NCBI RefSeq assembly: GCF_002192455.1
Contig: NZ_CP021744.1
Location: 1,302,001 to 1,366,000 of the forward strand
Direction of reading: 5' to 3'
Source: Streptomyces albireticuli
GTDB taxonomy: Bacteria > Actinomycetota > Actinomycetes > Streptomycetales > Streptomycetaceae
DNA: 64,000 nucleotides
Shown in pieces: positions 17,489 through 25,344 of the stretch; positions within the stretch are counted from its first letter, which is position 1, and each line of letters starts with the position of its first letter. A model generated the notes under the pieces. It was not told where the DNA came from, ran no database searches, and worked only from the letters and a program-made list of their open reading frames with translations. The position numbers were made by a program, and so were the translations under genes.

Positions 17489-17653
17489 CGGTCGTCCCCC
17501 GTCAGACTTTCGCCGGTGACCCGTATCCCCAACAGGCTGACCCGGCAGGTGACTTCACCTCAAGCCTACGTCGCCACCGCCAGGAGACCCGTAACTGTTT
17601 TCGCGCGTCCTCCCTCTGTCCGCTTCCGCGCCGGCGGTCCGCCGGCCGTCCGA

Positions 17654-17671
17654 TCGATCCGTCCTCGATCC
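17654..17671 (+). promoter_or_regulatory. Putative SARP box upstream of the MBL cyclase
   Basis: Two identical heptamers, TCGATCC, start at 17654 and 17665 (11 bp apart, four-base spacer), about 50 bp before the cyclase GTG start. Confidence 0.5.
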
Positions 17672-17719
17672 GCCGGTACGAGCATGGCGGCCCGGTGTTC
17701 CGATCGGTCAGGAGGCACG

Positions 17720-18641
17720 GTGTCCCAGGTACGGCGGAAAGGGTCGGCGGGCAGGCTCGCCGAGGTGGCCGACGGCGTCTTCGCCTATGTGCAGCCGGAC
17801 GGCGGGTGGTGCCTGAACAACGCGGCGCTGGTGGTGTCCCGGGGGCACTCCGCCCTGGTGGACACGGCGGCGACCGAGGCCCGCGCCCGCGCGCTGCGGA
17901 CGGCGGCGCTCGGCGTCTGCCCGGCGCCGCCGCGGGTCCTGGTCGGCACCCACTCCCACGGGGACCACACCTTCGGCAACTTCCTCTTCCCCGAGGCCCT
18001 GGTCATCGGCCACGAGCGGGCCCGCGGCGAGATGGCGGAAGCGGGCCTCCATCTGACGGGGCTCTGGCCCGAGGTGGAGTGGGGCGAGCTCACCCTCACC
18101 CTGCCCGAGGTCACCTACCGCGACCGGCTGACCCTCCATGTGGGCGACGTGGAGGCCGAGTTGATCCACCTCGGTCCCGCCCACACCACCCGCGACACCG
18201 TCGTCCGGCTGCCCGGTCAAGCGGGTGCTCATCACCGGGGACCTGGTGATGAGCGGCGTCACGCCCTTCTGCCCGATGGGGTCGGTCACCGGGACGCTCG
18301 ACGCGGTGGCCCGGCTGCGCGCCCTCGACGCGCGCACCGTCATCACCGGCCACGGGCCCGTGGCCGGCCCCGAGGTCTTCGACGTCACCGAGGGCTACCT
18401 ACGGTGGGTCCAGGAGCTGGCCCGCGAGGGACTCGCCGCGGGGCTCACCCCACTGGAGGCCGCGCGGGCGGCGGGCCCCGGCCCGTACGCGCACCTGATC
18501 GACTCCGAACGGCTGGTGCCCAACCTCCACCGGGCCTACGCGGAGGAGCGCGGCGCCGCGCCCGGCGTCCCGCTCGACATCGGCGAGTTGTTCCGGGAGA
18601 TGGTGGAGTTTCACGGTGGGCTGCCGACCTGCCGGGCCTGA
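17720..18641 (+). pseudogene. Metallo-beta-lactamase-fold polyketide cyclase (ActIV-like), frameshifted
   Basis: The first part reads from GTG 17720 (AGGAGG at 17710-17715) and carries EVADGVFAYVQPDGGWCLNN, the metal motif THSHGDHTFGN and the later LGPAHTTRDTVVRLPG. The frame then breaks near 18217: deleting one base there (GGTCAAG to GGCAAG) joins it to the second frame, which supplies VLITGDLVMSG, ITGHGPVAG and the C terminus ending at 18641. Restored, it is about 306 residues, like the ActIV bicyclase that closes rings two and three. This is a real null mutation or a sequencing error; a programmed shift is unlikely because no slippery site is visible. The end overlaps the flavin reductase by 31 bp. 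Confidence 0.8.
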
Positions 18642-19123
18642 GCGTCCCAGACGGTGAACGTCCCCCGGTGGTAGAGCACCGGCGGCCGCGGATAGGACTC
18701 GGCGTGCTCCACCCGTCCGATGAAGATCCAGTGGTCGCCGGCCTCCACCGTCCGCACCACCACGCACTCGGCGTGCGCCAGGGCGACGTCCACCAGCACG
18801 GGCGCGCCCCGGGCGTGGGCGGAGGGCACCCACTCGACACCGGCGAACTTGTGCTCGGAGCGGTCGGTGAAGACCCGCGCCGCGTCCTGCCCCCCGTCGG
18901 CGAGGACGTTGACCACGAAGGCCCCCGAGTGCCGCAGCGCCGCCAGGGTCCGCGCGTTCCGGTGCACGCACACCAGGAGCAACGGCGGTTCCACGGAGAC
19001 CGCCGACACCGCGTTGCAGGTCAGGCCCCGCGGTCTGCCGTTCGCGTCCGTCGCGGTGACGACGGTGACCGCCGTCGGGAAGGATCCGAACAACGCGCGA
19101 AACCGCGCCGCGTCCACTGCCAT
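18611..19123 (-). CDS. NAD(P)H:flavin reductase, ActVB-like
   Basis: A 170-residue flavin reductase-domain protein: ALFGSFPTAVTVVTATDANG, RGLTCNAVSAVSVEPPLLLV, KFAGVEW, HAECVVVRTVEAGDHWIFIG and VEHAESYPRPPVLYH. This class supplies reduced FMN to two-component monooxygenases. The ActVA-ORF5-like hydroxylase at 1056-2189 is the obvious client. ATG 19123 was chosen over an upstream in-frame GTG/ATG because it has GGAGGCGGGAG before it and the domain starts there. Converges on the MBL cyclase. Confidence 0.85.
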   Translation of the reverse strand: MAVDAARFRALFGSFPTAVTVVTATDANGRPRGLTCNAVSAVSVEPPLLLVCVHRNARTLAALRHSGAFVVNVLADGGQDAARVFTDRSEHKFAGVEWVPSAHARGAPVLVDVALAHAECVVVRTVEAGDHWIFIGRVEHAESYPRPPVLYHRGTFTVWDAQARQVGSPP

Positions 19124-19317
19124 GCCGCTCCCGCCTCCGGCCGGTCTTCTCCGAGTGATCCGGCCGTTCACGCTCGCCGACCGGTCTGGAGGGCGGGTGG
19201 ACCGGCGGTGGAGGGTGCGGCGGGACGGGCCGGGTCCACAGAGCATTTTCCACGGCCGGATCGTCAAGGGCTGATGATCGCGTCGCGGCGTAGCCGCTGA
19301 CCCGCCGTCTCCCTCAC

Positions 19318-19345
19318 GGGCCCGCCCCGGAATCGAGGCGGGCCC
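19318..19345. terminator. Hairpin at the cluster's right edge
   Basis: Arms 19318-19326 and 19337-19345 (GGGCCCGCC and its complement) form a 9-bp stem. It lies in the 289-bp interval between the flavin reductase promoter region and the end of the glycine-rich protein gene and may terminate the latter. Confidence 0.5.
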
Positions 19346-19412
19346 AGCCGCACCGGCCCCACCGCCGGCTGTCGCCTGACAGGCCCCGCGGCGGGACCAG
19401 CGCTTACGACCG

Positions 19413-20273
19413 TCAGTACGTCAGGACCACACAGCCCAGGTTTCCGGCCTGGCCCGGCTTGCCCTTGAGGCGTCCCAAGGTCCCCGGAGGGGCGGGCAGG
19501 GGGTCGAAGCTGGCACCGCCACCCTCGCCACCGTCCCCACCGCGGCCCGCGACGGCCGGACAGGTCGGCGGCACGGCGTACGGTCGCGCGCCCGCGCCTC
19601 CCGCACCGCCCGCCACCCTGGTCCCGGCCAGGCCGGAGGCCGGAACGGCACCCGGCCTCGTCGTGGGCTCACCGACGCAGCGGCCCTTGCCGAGACCGCT
19701 GGTGGCGCCGGAGCCCGTACCCCCGGCTCCCGGCCCGACATCCAGCTGCCCCCGGATACCGGCGGCACCGCCGGCACCGCGCGGAGCCCCGGCCGTCTGC
19801 TGCCCGCCGGGGAAGTGGACCGTGGACCCGCCCGTGTCCTTGCCGGCTTCGCCGTCGGTCGGGTTGGACCAGTTCAGAGTGCCGCCCGCGCCACCCGCAC
19901 CGCCCCCGGCGACGTCGATCGACAGGGTCTCACCGGGGGTGACGTTCAGGGTGCACTGGAAGTAGCCGCCTGCGGCGCCGCCCGCACCGCCTCCGCCGCC
20001 GAGCATGATCGCGCTGTTCTCCGTGGGGAAGACCACCAGGCCGCCGCCCCCGCCCCCGCCGCCGCCCCCGGGGCCCACGGCCGTCATCACGATCTTCGTG
20101 ACCCCGTCCGGGACCGTCATCCGCGTCGTCTTCGCCTCACTGAACGTCAGGGTGGTCTTCCCACCCGCAGGAGCCGCGAACGCCTCCCCCACCGGCAGGA
20201 AGCCCCCCAGCACTCCGGACGCCACCGCCAACGCCACGGCGGTCCGCCGCCGTAACCCACGTCTTACGACCAT
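19413..20273 (-). CDS. Secreted glycine-rich protein
   Basis: This 286-residue protein starts with a signal peptide (VVRRGLRRRTAVALAVASG then AFAAPAG; cleavage near residue 35). The mature part opens with a short beta segment (TTLTFSEAKTTRMTVPDG) similar to glycine-rich cell-surface proteins, followed by long Gly/Ala stretches, including ten consecutive Gly. ATG 20273 follows AAGGAG at seven bases. It may be an extracellular matrix or aerial-hypha surface protein; function unknown. The 363 bp between it and the integrated element (20274-20636) show no gene. Confidence 0.75.
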   Translation of the reverse strand: MVVRRGLRRRTAVALAVASGVLGGFLPVGEAFAAPAGGKTTLTFSEAKTTRMTVPDGVTKIVMTAVGPGGGGGGGGGGLVVFPTENSAIMLGGGGGAGGAAGGYFQCTLNVTPGETLSIDVAGGGAGGAGGTLNWSNPTDGEAGKDTGGSTVHFPGGQQTAGAPRGAGGAAGIRGQLDVGPGAGGTGSGATSGLGKGRCVGEPTTRPGAVPASGLAGTRVAGGAGGAGARPYAVPPTCPAVAGRGGDGGEGGGASFDPLPAPPGTLGRLKGKPGQAGNLGCVVLTY

Positions 20274-20636
20274 CTCAGCTCTCCTTGATAGACGCTGAAA
20301 ACACGGCTGTACCGACCGCAATGGCAGCACGCCGGGAGTCGATCACCAGACGGGCACCGCCGCGTCATGGAAATGAGGCGGACCGACGCCATCCAGTGAA
20401 CGGTTTCTCGCCTGCCCTGCCCATTTCTTCCAGTGCCACAACGGTCACTCAGCGCCCTTACGGTGGCAGGGGTTACTCAGGAAAATCACTACTCATTCCG
20501 CGAGCACGCCGGGCATGGTCACCTGCCGGACGGGTACGCAAGATCACCGTCGAAGGCGGCGACGCCGGGCCCGCGTCTCCTGTGGCCGAGGTTCAGGGCG
20601 AGCCCGCTTCCGTGGGTCACGCGGAGCGTCATCAGA

Positions 20637-20697
20637 CCGGAAAAACAGAAAAACCCCAGATGAACTGGGGTTCCTGCTGGTGTCCGAGGGGGACTTG
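20637..20697. repeat. Left attachment-site repeat (attL)
   Basis: Matches 29676-29737 with two loop substitutions and one G missing. It consists of the tRNA-Leu terminator hairpin and the last about 24 tRNA bases (with encoded CCA, plus-strand TGG). Beyond 20697 the tRNA likeness stops, so no functional tRNA exists at this end. Confidence 0.8.
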
Positions 20698-20818
20698 GAC
20701 TCTCCTCTCGGGCACCAACCCGTCAGGTCTCTGACCTGCGGAAACACCAGTCTGAAGGGTCTATCCGCGCCCTCATGTCACCTGGGTTTTCCTGGGCTTT
20801 TCCGGGTGCTCCCGGCCG

Positions 20819-20839
20819 CTACTGGTCACGCGCTGGTCA
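20819..20839. repeat. Arm-type repeat, left copy
   Basis: A 21-bp sequence (starting CTACTGGTCACGC) recurs at 29636-29656 with one mismatch, just inside each end of the element. Internally it repeats TGGTCA. This is the expected place for integrase arm-binding sites; that role is inferred. Confidence 0.5.
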
Positions 20840-21015
20840 TGGCGGGGGGACGAAGGCCAAGCAGCCACCCAAGGTGCGCCAGTGTGCGATTGTGTGGCGA
20901 TGAAGTGGCGAAGTGTGGCCTGCGATCAAGCAGCGTACCGAGGGATCAACGGCCTTCGGTGCGCTGTCTGACTAAGACGTCGTTTCTTATGGCGTGATCG
21001 TTCGTTGAGCCGTGC

Positions 21016-21836
21016 ATGGCGGATCTCGTGGAGCGACTGGTGCCGGACGAGTTGTGGGTGCTGTTCCGGCGGGTGGTGCCACCGACTGAGGTGATACGTC
21101 CGCAGGGCGGTGGCCGGCGTCGGGCCGGTGACCGCGAAGCCCTGGCGGCGATCATCTTCGTGGCGACGTCGGGCTGCACCTGGCGGCAGCTGCCGCCGGT
21201 GTTCGGCCCGGCCTGGCAAACGGTCTACCGACGCTTCGCCCAGTGGAGCCGGGACCGGGTCTGGGCCCGGCTCTACCGTGTCATCCTTGACGAACTCGGA
21301 GCGCGGGGCGAGCTGGACTGGTCGCGGTGCGCGATCGACTCGGTCAGCCTGCGGGCTGCAAAGGGGGGCCTTTGACGGGACCGAATCCGACCGACCGCGG
21401 CAAGCTGGGATCGAAGATTCATCTGATCTGCGACCGGAACGGACTGCCGCTGTCCTTGGGCATCTCCGGCGCGAACATGCATGACAGTCTGGGCCTGGAG
21501 CCGCTTGTGCGCGGCATCCCGCCGATCCGGTCCCGCCGTGGTCCCCGGCGTCGGCGGCCGGCGAAGCTGCATGCAGACAAGGGCTATGACTACGACCACC
21601 TGCGCCGATGGCTTCGCAAGCGCGGTATCCGCCATCGCATTACCCGCAAGGGTGTCGAGTCCTCGCAGCGGCTGGGCCGGCATCGGTGGGTGGTCGAGAG
21701 AACCGTGTCCTGGCTGGCCGGCTGCCGACGCCTCCACCGCCGCTACGAACGCAAGGCCGAACACTTCCTCGCCTTCGTCGGCATAGCCGCAGCCCTCATC
21801 GGCTACCGCCGACTGGCGGCTCTGCTCACGGCCTGA
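21016..21836 (+). CDS. IS5-family transposase made by -1 frameshifting
   Basis: Frame A (ATG 21016 to TGA 21375) encodes the N-terminal part, including RRRAGDREALAAIIFVATSG and WRQLPPVFGPAWQTVYRRF, and the first catalytic Asp in CAIDSVSL. Frame B continues in the -1 frame to 21836 with the second Asp (HADKGYD) and the Glu (RWVVERTVSWL) of the DDE triad. At 21360-21368 the run A-AAG-GGG-GG is a classic slippery site for joining the frames into one DDE enzyme of about 273 residues. It appears intact. Confidence 0.87.
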
Positions 21837-22182
21837 GCCGGTTCTGCTGTACGTCGAAGCAGATCAGGCCCATGGACTCCGCGACGGCCGCCGCGTAGGC
21901 CGACGCCTCCTCGGCCATGCTCCACCGCGTGGGGAAGTAGATCAGCGGACCACTGGCCTCGCCGATCAGCGGCCCGGTTGACCAGGGCGAGGTGTCCTCC
22001 TCGTCCTCAGTGAGGTCACACCACCGCTCAAGCAACGCGGCCACGTAAGCCGCGATGCGCTCGGACGGAGGCTCTTCCACCTCGCTGTCGATGTAGCGGT
22101 CGTACAGGTCGTTGAAGACCCGGCCCGCGGTCTTGTCATCCGCCGGCCTCTCGCCTTCCCAGACAGCAAGGTCGTAGCTCAT
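21826..22182 (-). CDS. Small acidic protein carried as IS passenger
   Basis: This 118-residue acidic protein begins MSYDLAVWEGERPADD and has WCDLTEDEEDTSPWS and GPLIYFPTRWSMAEEASAYA, a pattern I know only as an unnamed Streptomyces family of possibly immunity-like or regulatory proteins. It converges on the transposase, overlapping its last 11 bases, and lies wholly inside the IS repeats, starting 28 bp from the right repeat. No clear ribosome site precedes ATG 22182. Function unknown. Confidence 0.65.
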   Translation of the reverse strand: MSYDLAVWEGERPADDKTAGRVFNDLYDRYIDSEVEEPPSERIAAYVAALLERWCDLTEDEEDTSPWSTGPLIGEASGPLIYFPTRWSMAEEASAYAAAVAESMGLICFDVQQNRLRP

Positions 22183-22227
22183 GTCAGGAGGCTCTCATGC
22201 CGCTCTGACAGCCAAAAGAAACGACGT

Positions 22228-22806
22228 CTAAGCGCACTGCCCGCCCGTTCGCAGGGACTGCCAGTCGTCGTTGTCTCCCGGGTTCGGCGGCCTCTGCGGT
22301 TCGCTGGCAGTGTCGAACCATGTGGCGTAGGCGGTCTCGGTGCAACTGCTAGACGCGGTGCGAAGCAGGATGGGGCTCGCGGGCTGGAAACCCTCCCCGG
22401 GGTTGACAGAGCCACTTCCGCTGGCAGCGCATGTGACCTCGTCTGAACTGACCACGTTGCAGGTGCCTACCTTCACGTCGGTCTCGCCGGTGACCTTCCT
22501 CTTGACCAGGCTGAAGGAAGAACCCACGTTGACGAACTCCCCGTCGTTACTGGCGCCCATCTTGAATCGCCACGTAGTGCTGTAGCTGCACGGGCTTGGG
22601 TCTGTCCCTGGACCTGGATTGGGGTCGCAGAGGACATAGGGCGTCCATGAGACATTGGAGCCCGGCGACACCGTTTGGGCGGCGACCCCGAACCCCCAGT
22701 TGCCGGTGGCCGCAAACGACGTTCCCTGCGAGAGCATCAGGGCCGCTGCGCTCAGAACCGCGACTGCGGCGGACCTACACCTGGTCGATCTCCTCTTCCG
22801 ATCCAC
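22228..22806 (-). CDS. Secreted protein of unknown function
   Basis: A 192-residue protein with an n-region rich in Arg (MDRKRRSTRCRS), a hydrophobic core AAVAVLSAAALML and probable cleavage after TSFAA. The mature part has six or more Cys and SYSTTWRFKMG; no known domain recognised. GTG 22806 is chosen because AAGGGGGAC precedes it. The TAG stop lies at the IS right end: the G of TAG is the last IS base, and the insertion would have re-created the same stop that existed before. Confidence 0.65.
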   Translation of the reverse strand: MDRKRRSTRCRSAAVAVLSAAALMLSQGTSFAATGNWGFGVAAQTVSPGSNVSWTPYVLCDPNPGPGTDPSPCSYSTTWRFKMGASNDGEFVNVGSSFSLVKRKVTGETDVKVGTCNVVSSDEVTCAASGSGSVNPGEGFQPASPILLRTASSSCTETAYATWFDTASEPQRPPNPGDNDDWQSLRTGGQCA

Positions 22807-23030
22807 GATCGTCCCCCTTGCTGGGTGGCTCCCTGCTTCTGTGATTGACAGAAGAGCGCGGTCCGTCAGCAGGGGATAGACCTGCTGCAAGTGCTTCACC
22901 CGATTGGGCGCGCTGCACTGCATCCAGGGCCACTTCAGGCCCACTAACATCCAGGAACGGACGACAGCGCAACGCCTTGGGCGCCACGCTCGGAGAAGCG
23001 CGGAGGCCAGGGTCGTCCTACGGTCGAACC

Positions 23031-23279
23031 GTGGACTTCCGGATCACAGCCGGGGAAGAACAGCTACTCTTCGTGATCGTCGCTCACCTGGACTCCGGCA
23101 GCGCACCGACGGTCGAGGAGCTGTCCGCCGAAGCGGGGCACGACGCCCACCCTGACGTTGCCTCGCTACGTGACAAGGGATGGGTCCTCATCGACAGGCA
23201 GAACACTGTCATCGCGCTGTCACCGATGGCCGTCCAGGCCGTGAGGAACCTGCGCTTCGGGCAGCGAGTCGGGGCATAG
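23031..23279 (+). CDS. Small winged-helix-like protein
   Basis: This 82-residue protein (FRITAGEEQLLFVIVAHLDSG, TVEELSAEAGHD, ASLRDKGWVLIDRQNTVIAL) has the helix-helix-wing spacing of a MarR/ArsR-like domain, too short to assign further. The frame is open much further upstream, but GTG 23031 is favoured because TACGGT lies exactly six bases before it, a leaderless promoter arrangement. It is followed by a hairpin terminator. Confidence 0.5.
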   Translation: MDFRITAGEEQLLFVIVAHLDSGSAPTVEELSAEAGHDAHPDVASLRDKGWVLIDRQNTVIALSPMAVQAVRNLRFGQRVGA

Positions 23280-23283
23280 CGAA

Positions 23284-23311
23284 GCCCCGCCCGGCGTAGG
23301 CCGGACGGGGC
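23284..23311 (+). terminator. Terminator after the winged-helix gene
   Basis: Arms 23284-23295 and 23300-23311 pair with one mismatch around GTAG-type loop bases. It directly follows the stop codon at 23279. Confidence 0.6.
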
Positions 23312-23323
23312 GGTTGGGGGGGC

Positions 23324-23467
23324 TCAGCGGGCCTCAGGGCCCGTGTCGTCACCGATCTTCATGGGGCAGTAGTGCCGGACGGGGACGATGACCCCGACCC
23401 CGCTGGGCCGCTCTACGTACCGGTCCAGCTCGAAGCACCCACATGTGGATGCGCGCGATAAGGTCAC
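23324..23467 (-). CDS. Tiny Cys/His protein with TTA codon
   Basis: A 47-residue frame from GTG 23467 ends at TGA 23324. It contains CGCFELDRYVERPSG and VRHYCPMK, a Cys/His spacing suggesting a small metal-binding protein, and a TTA as third codon. AGGAG lies 12 bases upstream of the GTG, which is long; an overlapping frame from an ATG at 23471 would be better placed but gives a less protein-like, Arg-rich product. Low certainty. Confidence 0.4.
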   Translation of the reverse strand: MTLSRASTCGCFELDRYVERPSGVGVIVPVRHYCPMKIGDDTGPEAR

Positions 23468-23514
23468 GCATGCGTCTCAGCTCCTGAATAGCTGGTGGCG
23501 TCAGAACCCCAACG

Positions 23515-23541
23515 GTCGTTGGCCCGACTGTCGGGGTTTTT
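23515..23541 (+). terminator. Possible terminator with T run
   Basis: AACCCC at 23515-23520 pairs with GGGGTT at 23533-23538, enclosing an imperfect inner stem, and is followed by T residues. It would stop rightward transcription before the GntR gene. Confidence 0.4.
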
Positions 23542-23628
23542 CTGTGTCCTGACGCTGGCGGTCTTGTATAGGCTCATCCACCCTTACTCAGATTCAGTCA
23601 GGCATGACCAGCCAACTACTCTGGCTGC

Positions 23629-23880
23629 ATGACAGCGAGCAAGATCAATCACCGGGCCCCGGAGCCGCCCTACCGGCAGATCGCTGCGGATCTCATTCGG
23701 GACATCGAGGCTGGCTCGCTGGAAGTGGGCAGCCCTCTGCCATCCGAAAACGAGCTGGTGGTGAGGTGCGGCGTGGCCCGGAACACGGTGCGGAACGTCG
23801 TGGCTCACCTCCGGGAGCGGGGGTACGTCTACACGGTCCCGAAGCGCGGGACCTATGTGCGTCAGCGTGAGCAGCCCTAA
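23629..23880 (+). CDS. GntR-type DNA-binding protein without effector domain
   Basis: This 83-residue protein consists only of the GntR winged helix: YRQIAADLIRDIEAGSLEVG, LPSENELVVRCGVARNTVR, HLRERGYVYTVPKRGTYV. Normal GntR regulators add a 150-residue effector domain; such stand-alone forms are common in actinobacterial mobile elements. The start ATG 23629 lies six bases after TACTCT (23617-23622), so the mRNA is probably leaderless; TTCAGT 18 bases further upstream is a plausible -35. A strong bidirectional terminator follows. Confidence 0.78.
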   Translation: MTASKINHRAPEPPYRQIAADLIRDIEAGSLEVGSPLPSENELVVRCGVARNTVRNVVAHLRERGYVYTVPKRGTYVRQREQP

Positions 23881-23887
23881 GAAGAAC

Positions 23888-23928
23888 GGCCCCGCCTGTG
23901 CCTCCTTGCGGGAGGCGCAGGCGGGGCC
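23888..23928. terminator. Bidirectional terminator between GntR and radical SAM operon
   Basis: An 18-bp stem (23888-23905 with 23911-23928, one mismatch) lies between the converging GntR gene and the 116-residue protein gene. Confidence 0.8.
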
Positions 23929-23942
23929 GGCCGGGGTAGTTC

Positions 23943-24293
23943 TCAGGAACCAGTTGGCCGCGGTACGGACGCAGTCCGCAATTCCGAGAGCCGTCGCTGG
24001 TAGAGGGGTCCCGTGGAGAACGACACCTCTGCGGGTGTGGGCGCGGCCTCCTCGATGAGGTGGTGCGCCAACGCTTTGAGATGCGCTGACCAGGCCACTA
24101 CGTGTTGCTGGGCAGGGCGCCCGCACTCCTGAGGCTCCCCGGGAAGGCAGAGGGGGAGATCGGTGCGGCTGAGCTTGTTGGCGGCGTGCCGCACGTATCG
24201 GGCGACGGTGAGCCATTCCTCGTCCGAACGCTCGACGGCACGGCCATGGCTCTGCCCGAGCCAGGCACCGAAGTCGTCTCCGTGATCAACCAT
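23943..24293 (-). CDS. Hypothetical protein downstream of radical SAM gene
   Basis: A 116-residue, mainly helical protein (WLTVARYVRHAANKLSRTD, HVVAWSAHLKALAHHLIEEA) without signal peptide or recognisable domain. It follows the radical SAM gene by 23 bases with GGAG before its ATG, and ends at the terminator 23888-23928, so it is the last gene of that operon. It could be an accessory or chaperone for the modified peptide; this rests only on position. Confidence 0.6.
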   Translation of the reverse strand: MVDHGDDFGAWLGQSHGRAVERSDEEWLTVARYVRHAANKLSRTDLPLCLPGEPQECGRPAQQHVVAWSAHLKALAHHLIEEAAPTPAEVSFSTGPLYQRRLSELRTASVPRPTGS

Positions 24294-24316
24294 GGCGTGC
24301 TCCTACTGGATCAGCT

Positions 24317-25249
24317 TCACGCGGGTGCGCCGATCGTAGCTGTGGCCAGCTGGCTGTCGGCCTCCCTCGGGTCACAGTGCGCCACAGAGGGGACACAGGG
24401 GCCGCAGGGGCCGCAGCTCGGGAGGAACTGCGGCGGGGTACAGCTTTGGGCTGGCTTCAGCCCGTGAGCTGCCGCGATCTCTGCGCGAGCATCGATCGTC
24501 CGAGGGCTGTTCCACACCTCGGTAAGCGGGGTCGTGCGCACGTTGCCCAGGGTGATGAAGCGTCCCAGCACGCACGGCCACACTGCCCCGTCGGGGCCGA
24601 TGGCCACCTGTCCGAGTGCGCAGTGTCCGCAGAGATCGTTGACTGAAGGGGTGGCTCCCTTGCTGGCCCGCCCGAAGGCTCGTGTCCTGTCACCGCCGAC
24701 GTGGTCAACCCCGATCTCCTGAAGGTCGGTGACCGCCTCGCGGACGCGCTGTTGTGTGCTCACCGCGACGACGCCCCCGCGAATGGGGATGCCGAGCTCC
24801 ACGGCCTTGCGGATGTTCGCCCGGGTCATCTTGTGCGCGCCGCGAAGGTTCGTCACTTTGTCGTGCTCGGTTGCATCGTCGGAGTAGTACGACGTCGCCA
24901 GCTTGACGCCGTAGGACTTGAACGCCTCCCAGAGCGGGTCTCGGATGACGGTCATGTTGGAAAACACTTCGATGCCGAGTCCCGCGCCGTGCGCGTGACC
25001 GATCAGCCTGGCCAGGTGGGGGTACAGGGTCGGCTCCCCGCCGATGAACTGAACGTCGCGTCCGCCGATTGCGGCGAACTCATCGATGACGCGCTGCCAG
25101 TCCGAAACGGTCATGATGCCGTGAGTCCCTTTGGGACCCGAATCGGCATAGCAGTGGTCACAGGACTCGTTGCAGAATCCCGTCACTTCGAGCCAGGCGA
25201 ATCCGAGCTTCCGCGGGCTCGGACACGTGCGTAACCTGGGATCGCCCAT
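24317..25249 (-). CDS. Radical SAM/SPASM peptide-modifying-type enzyme
   Basis: The 310-residue protein has the radical SAM motif CX3CX2C (Cys26, Cys30, Cys33 in CNESCDHCYA), the GGEPTLYP segment, and a Cys-rich C terminus (LCGHCALGQ, AVWPCVLGRF, SCGPCGPC) that looks like SPASM auxiliary-cluster ligands. Such enzymes install crosslinks or epimerise residues in ribosomal peptides. GAGGAGAGG precedes ATG 25249. It lies 95 bp after the 50-residue peptide gene on the same strand, with a hairpin between, the usual precursor-to-enzyme arrangement. Confidence 0.82.
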   Translation of the reverse strand: MGDPRLRTCPSPRKLGFAWLEVTGFCNESCDHCYADSGPKGTHGIMTVSDWQRVIDEFAAIGGRDVQFIGGEPTLYPHLARLIGHAHGAGLGIEVFSNMTVIRDPLWEAFKSYGVKLATSYYSDDATEHDKVTNLRGAHKMTRANIRKAVELGIPIRGGVVAVSTQQRVREAVTDLQEIGVDHVGGDRTRAFGRASKGATPSVNDLCGHCALGQVAIGPDGAVWPCVLGRFITLGNVRTTPLTEVWNSPRTIDARAEIAAAHGLKPAQSCTPPQFLPSCGPCGPCVPSVAHCDPREADSQLATATIGAPA

Positions 25250-25291
25250 GGGTGATCCTCTCCTCTGTCTGGGGGTTACTGGGTGTTCGGC

Positions 25292-25321
25292 CCGGCGGGG
25301 AAGGTGGCACTTCCCCGCCGG
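25292..25321 (-). terminator. Attenuator-like hairpin between peptide and radical SAM genes
   Basis: A 12-bp perfect stem (25292-25303 with 25310-25321) with a six-base loop and no T run sits between the peptide gene and the enzyme gene. It could lower downstream transcription or stabilise the peptide message, as seen in RiPP operons. Confidence 0.55.
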
Positions 25322-25344
25322 TACCGTGTGCGCGGAGCTCCGAC

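Larger units (their letters stand above)
20976..22228. mobile_element. IS5-family insertion sequence (IS427-like) with passenger gene
   Basis: Terminal inverted repeats of 18 bp (20976-20993 and 22211-22228, one mismatch, both starting GACGTCGTTTCTT) are flanked by a TAA (or CTAA) target duplication at 20973-20975 and 22229-22231. The 1253-bp unit contains a two-frame transposase and, unusually, a second converging gene (21826-22182) inside the right repeat. The insertion is within the tRNA-Leu element. Confidence 0.85.
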
